Shown here piece by piece: positions 27,568-36,739 of a DNA stretch of 64,000 nt. How positions within the stretch are numbered: position 1 is the first letter of the stretch; each line of letters opens with the position of its first letter. The notes beneath the pieces were generated by a model. It was not told where the DNA came from. It worked only from the letters and a program-made list of their open reading frames with translations, and did not search any database. The translations under genes and the position numbers were made by a program. This DNA comes from JAPOXR01 sp965199765 (GTDB lineage: Bacteria; Pseudomonadota; Alphaproteobacteria; Rhodobacterales; Rhodobacteraceae). The stretch lies in the NCBI GenBank assembly GCA_965199765.1, contig CBDATC010000001.1:1426001-1490000 (forward strand). The letters run 5' to 3'.

Positions 27568-28032
27568 ATGACAAACTTGATTGAAAAGCGGTTGGCTGAC
27601 AGCGGTATTGTGCTGCCAAAGCCGCCGGCTCCAGTCGCAGCCTATGTGCCATATTGTTTGATAGATAATGTTGTGTATGTTTCGGGTCAAGTGCCTCTGG
27701 ATGATGGAAAGATCGTTGCGGGGAAACTTGGAGCTGATTTCACGGTCGAAGAAGGAGCGGCCGCTGCGAAACTTTGCGCAATCAACCTGCTTGCGCAGCT
27801 GAAAGAAGCGTGTTCCGGTGATCTCAACCGTCTTGACCGGGTTGTAAAGCTGACTGGCTTCGTGAATTGCACCCCGGAATTTGGCGATCAACCCGCCGTC
27901 ATCAATGGCGCCTCCGAGTTTCTGGGGCAGATATTGGGTGAAGCGGGAGCGCATGCGCGTTCGGCAATTGGAGTCAGCGCTTTGCCATTCGGCGCAGCAG
28001 TCGAGATTGAAGGCGTGTTCAGCATTCGCTGA
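27568..28032 (+). CDS. RidA/YjgF-family imine deaminase-like protein
   Basis: This 154-residue protein of the RidA superfamily belongs to the longer subgroup with VYVSGQVPLDDGK near residue 35 and VVKLTGFVNCTPEF near residue 95. RidA proteins hydrolyse reactive enamine/imine intermediates of amino-acid metabolism; this subgroup is less well characterised and lacks proof of that activity. ATG 27568 follows GGAG 12 bp upstream; another ATG at 27538 adds ten residues. It appears to head a run with the acyltransferase and the pterin dehydratase. Confidence 0.85.
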   Translation: MTNLIEKRLADSGIVLPKPPAPVAAYVPYCLIDNVVYVSGQVPLDDGKIVAGKLGADFTVEEGAAAAKLCAINLLAQLKEACSGDLNRLDRVVKLTGFVNCTPEFGDQPAVINGASEFLGQILGEAGAHARSAIGVSALPFGAAVEIEGVFSIR

Positions 28033-28076
28033 TCGGGGTCGTTTCCATTAGCATGCGCAGCAAGAGGTGATGCTGA

Positions 28077-29294
28077 ATGAATCAGAGGCCGGACGCCGAT
28101 AACCCGAGCGCGGCTTGGGAGGTCAAAGTCCACAGCCGAATCAACGAAATCAGCCCCGCTGATTGGGATGATTGCGCGTGTCCCGAGGCGGAAATCGGTA
28201 GACCGATTGATCCGTTTACATCCCACCGGTTCTTAAGCGCTCTCGAAGAATCAGGATCTGTCTGCCCTGAGACCGGTTGGGCTCCTTTTCATATTGCGGC
28301 GCATTGCGATGGCAAACTTGCGGCGGTGATGCCGCTCTATGCGAAGTCGCACAGCCGAGGCGAGTTCATATTCGACTATGGCTGGGCCGATGCTTTCGAG
28401 AGGGCCGGTGGGCGCTACTACCCGAAGCTCCAGTCTTCTGTTCCATTCACACCTGTTACCGGACGTCGGTTTCTCACACGCGGAGGATTCGAGAATGCTG
28501 GAATGCTTGCGCTCACCTCCGCCGCGCAACAGCTTGCTTTGTCCAACAAGCTGTCTTCCATACATGTCACGTTTTGCACCGAGAAGGAGTCGGCAGCAGC
28601 GCAAGACACACAATTCATGCGGCGGATCAGCGAACAGTTTCACTGGCAGAACAACGGGTATTTGAACTTTGATGATTTTTTGTCGGAACTCTCATCCCGA
28701 AAGCGCAAGAACATAAAATCGGAGCGGCGGCGCGCGGCCGAGTTCGGCGGAAGAATCGTCGAACTGACAGGAGACGACATTTGCCCGCATCACTGGGACG
28801 CATTTTGGATATTTTATCAGGACACTGGAGCGAGGAAGTGGGGAACACCCTATCTCACGCGTGAGTTTTTTGATCGATTGCACGCAACGATGCGCGATGA
28901 TGTTCTTTTGATCCTGTGCGAGAGAGAAGGACGATACATTGCAGGCGCTTTGAATTTCATTGGGCGAGAAGCTCTGTGCGGGCGCTATTGGGGGTGTGTC
29001 GAACACCATTCCTGTCTTCATTTCGAAGTGTGCTATTATCGGGCGATCAATTACGCGATTGTGAATGGTCTGCAGCGGGTGGAGGCTGGAGCGCAGGGGA
29101 TGCATAAACTGGCCCGAGGCTACCTGCCGAAGCCGGTTTATTCACTGCATTGGATTGCAAATCAGAGTTTTCGCGATGCTGTGCAGCGATACCTTAAAGA
29201 CGAGTATGACCAGGTGCAGCGCGAGATCCGGATTTTGGAATCAGCTGGTCCATTTAAGATCAAAGAGGATTCGTCGTCATGCGTGAAAAATTAA
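28077..29294 (+). CDS. FemAB-like/DUF482 GNAT-fold acyltransferase
   Basis: This 405-residue protein of the DUF482 (peptidoglycan biosynthesis-related, GNAT-like) family has the typical segments FIFDYGWADAFERAGG, YYPKLQSSVPFTPVTG and KRKNIKSERR. Its C-terminal GNAT-type half includes GRYWGCVEHHSCLHFEVCYY. The family is common in proteobacteria and its substrate is unproven. It begins 44 bp after ridA, and its last codons overlap the start of the next gene by 16 bp. Confidence 0.85.
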   Translation: MNQRPDADNPSAAWEVKVHSRINEISPADWDDCACPEAEIGRPIDPFTSHRFLSALEESGSVCPETGWAPFHIAAHCDGKLAAVMPLYAKSHSRGEFIFDYGWADAFERAGGRYYPKLQSSVPFTPVTGRRFLTRGGFENAGMLALTSAAQQLALSNKLSSIHVTFCTEKESAAAQDTQFMRRISEQFHWQNNGYLNFDDFLSELSSRKRKNIKSERRRAAEFGGRIVELTGDDICPHHWDAFWIFYQDTGARKWGTPYLTREFFDRLHATMRDDVLLILCEREGRYIAGALNFIGREALCGRYWGCVEHHSCLHFEVCYYRAINYAIVNGLQRVEAGAQGMHKLARGYLPKPVYSLHWIANQSFRDAVQRYLKDEYDQVQREIRILESAGPFKIKEDSSSCVKN

Positions 29295-29584
29295 GCGGAG
29301 CCGAGCTGGCTTCGGCTCTTGCGGAACTCAATAACCGCGGTTGGGTTGCGCATGGGGATGCCTCGGCGGTGAAGAAATCTTTTCGATTCAAGAATTTCAG
29401 CGAGGCGTTCGGATGGATGGCTCGGGCAGCACTTGCCGCCGAAAAACTCAATCATCATCCCGACTGGTCAAACACCTACAATCAGGTTGAAGTGTTGCTG
29501 ACCACACATTCAGCGGGCGGATTAACGAATTTAGATGTGCGGCTTGCCAAGGCGATGGATAAACTTTCAGCGGAGACCGGATGA
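29279..29584 (+). CDS. phhB: Pterin-4a-carbinolamine dehydratase
   Basis: This 101-residue protein has the family core EKLNHHPDWSNTYNQVEVLL, with the paired His residues of the active site, and LTTHSAGGLT. It dehydrates 4a-hydroxytetrahydropterin, recycling the cofactor of phenylalanine hydroxylase; in bacteria without that enzyme it may support molybdopterin or other pterin pathways. No phhA is in the window. It overlaps the acyltransferase gene, indicating translational coupling. Confidence 0.9.
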   Translation: MREKLSGAELASALAELNNRGWVAHGDASAVKKSFRFKNFSEAFGWMARAALAAEKLNHHPDWSNTYNQVEVLLTTHSAGGLTNLDVRLAKAMDKLSAETG

Positions 29585-29651
29585 ATTCAAGGCATTTGCG
29601 CCGTTGAGGGGTTTTTGGCCGCTGGAAGCATTGCCGATGCGGCCAACCGAC

Positions 29652-30142
29652 TTAGATCTGTTCGAGAATCGCGCCGCCTGACGAGATATTGCATACGCTT
29701 GGGGCGTCTTCGACTTTGATCGCTTTGACAACCCCGTTCTCGACATACATCGAATATCGAGCCGAACGATCGAAAAGGCCTGCGGTCGGATCGGAAAATT
29801 CCATGCCGATCGTCTTGGTAAACTCTGCGCGGCTGTCGGCAAGCAGGGTCACTCCGGCTTTGCTGGCCCCAGTGGAATCGCCCCAAACATCCATGACATA
29901 TGGATCATTGACTGAAACGCAGATGATTGCATCAATTCCTTTGGCTGTGAAGGCTTCGGCATGTTGCACGAAACTCGGCATATGTTCATTCGAGCAGGTA
30001 GGTGTGAAAGCCCCGGGCACTGCGAATATAACGACGCGGCGGTCATTCACAAGATCCGCCAAGGCGACGGTTTCCGGTCCGTTTGCGCCGATCCGCAGGA
30101 GGTTGGCCTGTGGGAGAGTATCTCCGACTGAAATTGCCATTG
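29652..30142 (-). CDS. Peroxiredoxin, Prx5/AhpE-like type
   Basis: This 163-residue thioredoxin-fold peroxidase has the peroxidatic Cys in PGAFTPTCSNEHMP and a candidate resolving Cys in PSVCNISSG near the C terminus, the arrangement of atypical two-Cys Prx5 enzymes. It reduces hydrogen peroxide and alkyl hydroperoxides in the cytoplasm. ATG 30142 has GGAGAA upstream at fitting distance; an earlier ATG at 30155 overlaps that site. It is convergent with phhB. Confidence 0.9.
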
Positions 30143-30413
30143 CTATGTTCTCCAAAAAGTTTCTTGCAACAGTCTTTAGCCCAGAGTTGGCGCATAGTCA
30201 CGGATTGTCAGCCGACCGCGGGATGGTTTTTCCGTTTGCAGACGGTGTTGGCAATCACAGGACGGGCCTGACGAATATTCCTGCGAAGCGCTTGCTGACG
30301 CTTTACACATGTCGAGCCGCCGATTGAATGATGAAGTCTGATTCGGGCCGGGAATCAGAATAACACGGCGTGCAAATTCTCCTTGCATTTGTTCTTGCTG
30401 TGCGTATTGTGGA

Positions 30414-30496
30414 GGAACCTCGGGGTGCCCGTGCCGGGCTGAGATGCAAGAGCGAACCCGTTGAACCTGAACCGGGTAATTCCGGCGGAGGGAAGG
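30414..30496 (+). ncRNA. TPP riboswitch (THI element)
   Basis: The conserved core is present in order: CTCGGGGTGC, GCTGAGAT, ACCCGTTGAACCTGA, CCGGGTAAT, CCGGCGGAGGGAAG. A short P1 stem pairs CCTC at 30418-30421 with GAGG near 30488. It binds thiamine pyrophosphate and lies about 40 bp before thiB, so it should turn the thiBPQ transporter down when thiamine is plentiful. Confidence 0.95.
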
Positions 30497-30509
30497 CTTC
30501 TCTTCCGCC
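30484..30509 (+). promoter_or_regulatory. Alternative hairpin overlapping the 3' end of the TPP riboswitch
   Basis: GGCGGA at 30484-30489 can pair with TCCGCC at 30504-30509, extendable to about nine pairs with G-T wobbles. It shares bases with the riboswitch 3' side, so the two folds exclude each other. No T tract follows, which argues against a plain terminator; it is a candidate expression platform. Confidence 0.45.
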
Positions 30510-30537
30510 AACATAGCATGCACGAATGGAGAATTCT

Positions 30538-31524
30538 ATGCGTATTTCATTTCTAACTGCAGCTTTGCTTGCTGCGGGAACCGCCGCGGCTGAGACACCT
30601 GTACTGACCGTTTATACATACGATAGTTTCGTATCGGAGTGGGGTCCAGGTCCTGCAGTTGAAGCGGTTTTTGAAGAAAGCTGCGGATGTGACCTTGATT
30701 TTGTCGGAGTCGGCGACGGCGCTGCGCTTCTGGCGCGTCTGCAGCTCGAAGGAACGCGCACCAAAGCGGATGTGGTGTTAGGTCTTGATACCAATCTGGC
30801 GGCAAAAGCCGCCGCGACCGGCCTGTTCGCCCCGCATGGGATCGCGGTGCCAAATCTTGATCTGCCCATTGACTGGAACGACTCCATTTTCCTGCCATAT
30901 GATTGGGGATACTTCGCTTTCATCTACGATAATCAGAAACTGAGTGAATTCCCGGCTGATTTTCGCGCCTTGGCGGAAAGCGATCTGACAATGCTGATTC
31001 AGGATCCGAGATCATCGACTCCCGGTCTCGGACTTCTTTTGTGGGTGAAGGCTGTCTATGGTGATCAAGCGGCTGAGATTTGGAATGGTCTGGCAGACAA
31101 CATCGTCAGTGTTACCAAGGGCTGGTCGGAAGCTTATGGTCTGTTCCTGAAGGGAGAGGCCGATGCGGTTCTATCCTATACAACATCACCAGCCTATCAC
31201 ATAATCGCCGAAGGGGACGCAACGAAAAGCTCTGGGATGTTTTCCGAAGGGCACTATCTCCAAATCGAGATCGCAGGCCGCATAGCCGGCTCGGACCAGC
31301 CTGAATTGGCGACTGAGTTCTTAGAGTTCATGCTGAGTGACGCTTTTCAAGAAATTATCCCAACGACCAATTGGATGTATCCGGCCCGAACACCGGAAAA
31401 TGGTCTGCCGGAAGGTTTTGATCAATTGGCCATGCCGGAGCGCGCATTGATAATCGCAAGCGGAGAGGTCGGTGCTCTGCGCGATGCGGCGCTGGAAGAA
31501 TGGCTGAACGCGCTCAGTCAATAG
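30538..31524 (+). CDS. thiB: Thiamine ABC transporter substrate-binding protein
   Basis: This 328-residue periplasmic binding protein has a clear signal peptide (RISFLTAALLAAGTAAA, cut before ETPVL) and the ThiB landmarks LTVYTYDSFVSEWGPGP, FLPYDWGYFAFIYD and SYTTSPAYH. It binds thiamine and its phosphates. ATG 30538 is chosen because GGAG lies 6 bp upstream; an ATG at 30526 would bury that site. It is the first gene under the TPP riboswitch. Confidence 0.93.
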   Translation: MRISFLTAALLAAGTAAAETPVLTVYTYDSFVSEWGPGPAVEAVFEESCGCDLDFVGVGDGAALLARLQLEGTRTKADVVLGLDTNLAAKAAATGLFAPHGIAVPNLDLPIDWNDSIFLPYDWGYFAFIYDNQKLSEFPADFRALAESDLTMLIQDPRSSTPGLGLLLWVKAVYGDQAAEIWNGLADNIVSVTKGWSEAYGLFLKGEADAVLSYTTSPAYHIIAEGDATKSSGMFSEGHYLQIEIAGRIAGSDQPELATEFLEFMLSDAFQEIIPTTNWMYPARTPENGLPEGFDQLAMPERALIIASGEVGALRDAALEEWLNALSQ

Positions 31525-33059
31525 GACCGCACCTGTTTGCAGCCGGTCTTATCTCGGCTGCAATCATTGCTTTGATCATTTTCGGGCCATTGGCCGCAGT
31601 TGCGGTTTGGGCTGAATTCGAGGGTCGTTTGCGTCTGTCGGACTGGGCCGCCATTCGGTTCACCCTGTTACAGGCCGCTCTGTCAGCCGCGTTCAGCGTG
31701 TTGTTGGCAATACCGCTCGCCATCGCGCTTTCGCGACGGCGATTCCCGGGCCGAGGAGTTTTTGTTGCGCTTTTGGGAGCGCCATTCATTTTACCGGTGC
31801 TTGTGGCGGTATTCGGTATTCTCGCGATTTTCGGTCGAGCAGGCTTAGTCAGCAGTCTGCTGGGTGAAGTCGGATTGGATCCGGTTCGGATTTATGGATT
31901 GACCGGCGTTGTTCTCGCCCACGTCTTTTTGAATCTGCCGCTTGCCGCGCGCATATTCTTATCTACCCTGCAGGACGTCCCTGCCGAACGATACCGCTTG
32001 GCCGGGACGTTGAATTTAGGTGCCGGGACGTGTTGGCGCTTAATCGACTGGCCGCAGATCAGACGTGCCCTTCCCGGAGCCTATATGATAATTTTCCTAA
32101 TCTGCCTCACTAGCTTTGCAGTTGCTCTGACACTTGGGGGCGGCCCGCGCGCGACGACCATCGAGGTTGCAATTTATCAGGCATTCCGTTTCGACTTCGA
32201 GCTGGGTCGCGCCGCGTATTTAGCGCTGATACAAATGGTTCTGTCGGCGGGAACAGTCGCTATTGCCTACGCTCTTCATATGCCGACAATTCATGGCCAG
32301 GGTTTAGACAGGCAGCATCGGCGGTGGGATGGTCAGCGTTTGGGTATCCGCCTGTTTGAAAGCGCAGTCATATGTTTGGCAGCTGTGTTTCTTTTGCTGC
32401 CGTTAGCTATGGTGCTTGGTGAGGGGATTCCAGCCATGTTCCGGCTTTCAAATCCAGTCCTTGCCGCCGCGGCTCGCTCGGTTGCCGTTGCGCTCTTGGC
32501 AATGGCATTCGCCATTACTCTTTCTCTTGCGCTTGTTGTTGCCGCGCGAAGGATAAAGTTAATTGAAACTGTTGGATATCTTGGGTTGACGATGTCCCCG
32601 CTCGTGGTTGGGACGGGATTATTTTTGGTGCTTTTTCCACTTGTGGATCCCGTGGCGCTTGCCTTGCCATTGACAGTCCTTGTTAATGGCATCTTCAGTG
32701 TTCCGTTTGTTATCCGTCTGCTGGCGCCGGCAATTGAAGAGGCTGAGGCAGGATACGGCAAACTGGCGACGCAGCTTTCGATTTTCGGGATTGCCCGGCT
32801 TCGGATCCTCTTTTTGCCTCGGATGCGGCGCGCGCTCGGATTTTCGGCGGGTCTTGCCGGCGCCCTGTCAATGGGAGACCTTGGTGTGATTGCGCTGTTC
32901 GCCGATCCTGAAAGGGGGACGCTTCCTTTGCAGATGTACCGGCTTATGGCCGCTTATCGAATGGAAGATGCTGCCGGCGCAGCGGTTCTTTTGGCAGCAT
33001 TGACCTTTGGTATATTTGTCATGTTCGATTGGATAGGGCGAGGTCGTGCTGACGCTTGA
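31500..33059 (+). CDS. thiP: Thiamine ABC transporter permease
   Basis: This 519-residue inner-membrane permease has two MetI-like halves, about twelve membrane helices in total, each with an EAA-type loop (RLAGTLNLGAGTCWRLIDWP in the first half). ThiP works as a fused dimer. Its start overlaps thiB by 25 bp and its end overlaps thiQ by 14 bp, so all three genes are translationally coupled and share the riboswitch. Confidence 0.92.
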   Translation: MAERAQSIGPHLFAAGLISAAIIALIIFGPLAAVAVWAEFEGRLRLSDWAAIRFTLLQAALSAAFSVLLAIPLAIALSRRRFPGRGVFVALLGAPFILPVLVAVFGILAIFGRAGLVSSLLGEVGLDPVRIYGLTGVVLAHVFLNLPLAARIFLSTLQDVPAERYRLAGTLNLGAGTCWRLIDWPQIRRALPGAYMIIFLICLTSFAVALTLGGGPRATTIEVAIYQAFRFDFELGRAAYLALIQMVLSAGTVAIAYALHMPTIHGQGLDRQHRRWDGQRLGIRLFESAVICLAAVFLLLPLAMVLGEGIPAMFRLSNPVLAAAARSVAVALLAMAFAITLSLALVVAARRIKLIETVGYLGLTMSPLVVGTGLFLVLFPLVDPVALALPLTVLVNGIFSVPFVIRLLAPAIEEAEAGYGKLATQLSIFGIARLRILFLPRMRRALGFSAGLAGALSMGDLGVIALFADPERGTLPLQMYRLMAAYRMEDAAGAAVLLAALTFGIFVMFDWIGRGRADA

Positions 33060-33750
33060 TTCAATTCGGATAAAGCAAGGCGAACTCACGCTTGAGACCG
33101 ACTGCAGCGTTTCCGGGCCAGGAATTACCGCTGTCATTGGCAAGTCAGGCGCAGGCAAGTCGACCTTTCTATCAGCGCTGGCAGGTTTCATTACACCTGA
33201 GGCTGGAAGCATTCTGTTGAATGGCAGGGAAATTACCACAGTTCTGCCCGGCGAACGGGGGATTTCCATGGTGTTTCAAGACAATAATTTATTCCCGCAT
33301 CTTACTGTCTTCAGGAACGTGGCTTTGGGGTTGACGGCGCGTCCGCGTTTAGCGGCGCATGAAAAGCGGCGGGTTTTTGAAGCGCTTGAAGAAGTAGGGA
33401 TCGGTCATCGTGCCGAAGCGAAGCCTGCAAGCATCTCTGGAGGAGAGCAAAGCCGCGCCGCGCTCGCCCGTGTTCTACTTCAGGGCTGTTCTTTGGTTTT
33501 GCTTGACGAACCTTTCAATGCGCTGGGGCCGGCATTGAAAGCTGAAATGCTGGATTTGGTGTCGCGGGTCATCGCCGAGACCGATGCCATCGGCCTAATG
33601 GTTACCCATGATCCGGAAGACGCGCTTCGTGTCGCAAGTCAATGCATGTTAGTGGGCGGAGGACGGATTGCGGCACCATTGCCGACTGGGCCGCTGCTGG
33701 AGAGTCCACCGCCCAAACTTCGAAGTTATCTTACCAAATCAAAAGCTTGA
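33046..33750 (+). CDS. thiQ: Thiamine ABC transporter ATP-binding protein
   Basis: This 234-residue ABC ATPase has Walker A GKSGAGKST, signature SISGGEQSR, Walker B LVLLDEPF and the switch His in MVTHDPEDA. It starts at GTG 33046 inside thiP. The D-loop, usually SALDPALR in ThiQ, reads NALGPALK: the conserved Asp is Gly. This may change coupling between the two ATP sites or be tolerated. Otherwise full length. Confidence 0.9.
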   Translation: MLTLDSIRIKQGELTLETDCSVSGPGITAVIGKSGAGKSTFLSALAGFITPEAGSILLNGREITTVLPGERGISMVFQDNNLFPHLTVFRNVALGLTARPRLAAHEKRRVFEALEEVGIGHRAEAKPASISGGEQSRAALARVLLQGCSLVLLDEPFNALGPALKAEMLDLVSRVIAETDAIGLMVTHDPEDALRVASQCMLVGGGRIAAPLPTGPLLESPPPKLRSYLTKSKA

Positions 33751-34679
33751 GAATGTGTCAATGACAAATTTGGTCCTAATCAGACCTGTCTCAACCTGAA
33801 GATTCTTATTGTTTGGAACCGGTCTGAATGGCTCTCTTTGGAGACATACGCGCAAAGGCGGGGAGGTGAAGAAACCGCTCACCCGCCTGCAGCGTCAGGA
33901 AAGGATCGACGCATCTCATTCAAAAACTGCTTGACCGGCTGGCGCCACAGAAGCATTATGAAATCCTGTTCGTTCAGGGCGGGGATCGACTTCGGTTGTC
34001 CCCGCCCTTCCTGTAGGTTCGGTCGTCAGGTCTGGATCACTAAGGCGAAACCTCAAGAAAGCCGCCAACCAGACTCATGATTTCTGTGGAATACGGGTTT
34101 CGGTTGATTGATGATGTTTGCCTGTGCGGACACAAGAACCGGCAGGATGCATGACATCCGCAAGTCTCGCCGTCTCTTTTCAGCAGAAGATGCGCATCGG
34201 TTGCACAAATTTTTTGCAACGGCTGCAAATTTCGAAGGGCACTTCAAACCGTTTTTGAGTTTCGTCGCCGATTCCCGGAAAGTTTAGCCGGCTGTGAAAT
34301 AGATCTTGCCCGCCCATGCTGACAGGTCGGACTTGGCCTCGATCCGCAAATGCGGACATTTCATTGGATATTGTTGCATGATTCTGTTGTTTCGACATAT
34401 ACCGCAGTCAATAGCAGCTTGCATACGGACGGAGGCCAGCCCCATTCAGGACGCGTTCCGTACGGTGCTGACAGCTCCGCGAACTTCGAGCCGCAGCTGC
34501 AGGGCGTGCCGGGATGCCGACCCTGTCCGCAATATCCTTTGGAAGGCTGTATGTCTTGGTTTGAATCACCGGAAGATCTGTCTTTGCGTGCTTGGGTCGG
34601 TCGCTTGGTTATGTGAGAAGACAATCTGGCGGCAAAGCTGTAACCGGAAAATTTAACGCAAAGCAAGAATGGAACAGAA
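33751..34679. other. Long intergenic stretch after thiQ
   Basis: More than 900 bp without a recognisable gene on either strand. Small frames of 60-115 codons are present but none matches a family I know and none has a good ribosome site. The one strong structure is the hairpin at 33976-34008. Gene decay or an unannotated RNA are both possible. Confidence 0.4.
33976..34008 (+). terminator. Strong GC-rich hairpin with TTCG tetraloop
   Basis: AGGGCGGGGA at 33976-33985 pairs perfectly with TCCCCGCCCT at 33999-34008. The inner CGAC/GTTG extends the stem around a TTCG tetraloop with one bulged base. This is by far the most stable fold in the region. There is no T tract (TTCC follows). It lies 225 bp downstream of thiQ, so it may end the thi transcript or an independent small RNA. 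Confidence 0.5.
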
Positions 34680-35894
34680 ATGCCCAGAATTGTAGTGGTT
34701 GGCGGCGGACAGGCTGGATATTCGGCGATTGCCAAACTGCGAGCCTTAGGGTTCGAAGGCGAGATATCGCTGATCTGCGGAGAAAGCGAGCTGCCTTACC
34801 AAAGGCCGCCGCTCAGCAAAGCCTACCTATTGGGAAAATTCGAGCGCAAACGGCTCTATCTTCGACAGTCTTCATTCTATTCTGAGAATGATGTTGACGT
34901 GCATCTTGGTGAATGGTGCCGCCGCCTTGATGTTTCCTCGCGGCGTGTTGAAACTGACAAAAACACATACCCCTATGACAGCCTCATTCTCTCAACGGGT
35001 TCGGTGCCGCGTAATTTGCCGAAAGAAACCGGTGGCGGCTTAAAGGGCGTCTACACCGTCCGCTCCATCGCAGACATCGACGCTATCGCCGCAGAGCTAA
35101 GGCCAAACCGCAAAGCGGTCATTATCGGCGGCGGTTACATTGGACTGGAAATGGCATCGGCCTTGGTGACGAATAAACTTAAGGTCACGGTCGTCGAAGC
35201 AGCCGGGCGCATCTTGCAGCGCGTGGCAGCGCGGGAGACATCAGATCATTTGCGAAAACTGCACATTGCGCATGGTGTCGCTGTCTTGGAGTCTGCAGCG
35301 CTCGAAACCTTAGTTGACGATAGCCGCGGTCGCGTGTGCGCGGTGAAACTCACGGACGGACGAAAGATTGAAGCAGAGATCGTAATCGTAGGGATCGGGA
35401 TTCTACCGGCAACCGACTTGGCGGCTGACGCGGGTTTGACGCTGGAAAACGGTGTCAGCTTAGATGCTTTCGGCAGGACTTCGGATTCCTCGGTTTGGGC
35501 AGCGGGAGACTGCGCTTCGTTTCCTTGGCGAGGCAGCCGGATTAGACTTGAGAGCGTGCAGAACGCCATCGACCAAGCGGAGACAGTTGCCGCCAATATT
35601 CTCGGGTCGGAAACAAAATATGTTCCCACACCTTGGTTTTGGTCGGATCAATACGATGCCAAGTTGCAGATTGCTGGTCTTGGCGCTGGATATCACCGCA
35701 TCGTGCGGCGGCCCGGATCCGGCGAAGGAGCGGTCAGTCATTGGTATTTTAGAGGAAGCCAGCTGCTCGCTGTGGACGCGGTCAATGATCCGCGAAGTTA
35801 TATGGTTGGAAAGCGATTGCTGGAAATGAAAAAATCCCCCGATCCGGAAATGATTGCTGATCCAGATACAAGTCTAAAGAGTCTATTGCGGTAA
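34680..35894 (+). CDS. FAD-dependent ferredoxin/rubredoxin reductase-like oxidoreductase
   Basis: This 404-residue protein resembles rhodocoxin/putidaredoxin reductases: FAD-binding IVVVGGGQAGYSA at the N terminus, NADH-binding VIIGGGYIGLEMAS near residue 150, and VWAAGDCASFP for FAD near residue 270. The C-terminal domain includes PWFWSDQYDAKLQIAG. It would pass electrons from NADH to a [2Fe-2S] ferredoxin serving a cytochrome P450 or Rieske oxygenase, none of which is in the window. ATG 34680 is close to ACAGAA; no strong ribosome site. Confidence 0.87.
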   Translation: MPRIVVVGGGQAGYSAIAKLRALGFEGEISLICGESELPYQRPPLSKAYLLGKFERKRLYLRQSSFYSENDVDVHLGEWCRRLDVSSRRVETDKNTYPYDSLILSTGSVPRNLPKETGGGLKGVYTVRSIADIDAIAAELRPNRKAVIIGGGYIGLEMASALVTNKLKVTVVEAAGRILQRVAARETSDHLRKLHIAHGVAVLESAALETLVDDSRGRVCAVKLTDGRKIEAEIVIVGIGILPATDLAADAGLTLENGVSLDAFGRTSDSSVWAAGDCASFPWRGSRIRLESVQNAIDQAETVAANILGSETKYVPTPWFWSDQYDAKLQIAGLGAGYHRIVRRPGSGEGAVSHWYFRGSQLLAVDAVNDPRSYMVGKRLLEMKKSPDPEMIADPDTSLKSLLR

Positions 35895-35916
35895 ATGAGC
35901 GCTCTCGCCTGTGCGA

Positions 35917-36504
35917 ATGAAGATAATCGGCGGCCGGTTAAGGGGATTGGGCTTAACCCCATTCGGAGGCGGCCGACGGAATAGTCTGCGGCCGACATCG
36001 GCGCGCGCCAGAACGGTTGTTTTCGATTTGTTGAAGCATGGCGCGGTCGGTGATTGCGTCACCGATGCACATGTTCTTGACCTCTTTGCCGGAACCGGCG
36101 CCTTGGCCTTGGAAGCAATCTCGCGCGGCGCCGCGTCGGCAGTCCTCGTAGACAAGGCGGTGGAAGCAGGCAGCGTTATTCAAAGCAATATTGCCCGTGC
36201 CGGACTGGTTGAGCAGGTCCGATGGGTTCGTCAAGACGCCACGCGCCTCCGACGCAATATCGGACAGAAGGCCTCGCTTGTGTTTCTGGATCCTCCGTAC
36301 GATTCAGGCTTTGGAGAACGCGCGGTGATTTCAGCCCTTGGCAACGGGTGGATGAAAGATAAAGCTATTGTGGTTGCAGAAGATTCAAAGATGCTGCGAA
36401 TGCCGGATATATTGGCGCCGATCGCAGAGCGGCGCATCGGGTCGGCGTTCGTGACAGTGTCGGTATTGTCGATCAAAGTAACCGAGAAAGAGCCGTGTGA
36501 TTAA
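35917..36504 (+). CDS. rsmD: 16S rRNA (guanine(966)-N(2))-methyltransferase
   Basis: This 195-residue SAM-dependent methyltransferase has the RsmD start MKIIGGRLRG, the segment LRPTSARARTVVFDLL, SAM motif VLDLFAGTGALALEA and the catalytic FLDPPYD. It methylates G966 of 16S rRNA. ATG 35917 is preferred over GTG 35911 because family members start at this point. It is 22 bp after the ferredoxin reductase-like gene. Confidence 0.92.
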   Translation: MKIIGGRLRGLGLTPFGGGRRNSLRPTSARARTVVFDLLKHGAVGDCVTDAHVLDLFAGTGALALEAISRGAASAVLVDKAVEAGSVIQSNIARAGLVEQVRWVRQDATRLRRNIGQKASLVFLDPPYDSGFGERAVISALGNGWMKDKAIVVAEDSKMLRMPDILAPIAERRIGSAFVTVSVLSIKVTEKEPCD

Positions 36505-36739
36505 GGCAAAAGAAGCCGAATGACGTTCAATCAATGCGCAATGGCTGTCATTTGCCGAAGGTCGGCTGTTCCTGCATGAGCGATTAGCGCGCTGCATCGA
36601 TGCATGGAAGATGCGGTGGAGTTTCTACCTTCGGTTGCAATGAAAGGCTTGAGGCCCGCAAACGAGATCGCTACTCCATGCCATTGGTCCTGACTTCGCA
36701 GACCAATCTGTGTTTGATGGCCGTTGGGCAAATTTCCAA

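Noticed and set aside
34180..34398. A 72-codon minus-strand frame with a Cys-x2-Cys pair near its end (ICSRCKKFVQPMRIFC)
   Set aside because: The cysteines hint at a zinc ribbon, but nothing else in the frame is recognisable and there is no start signal.
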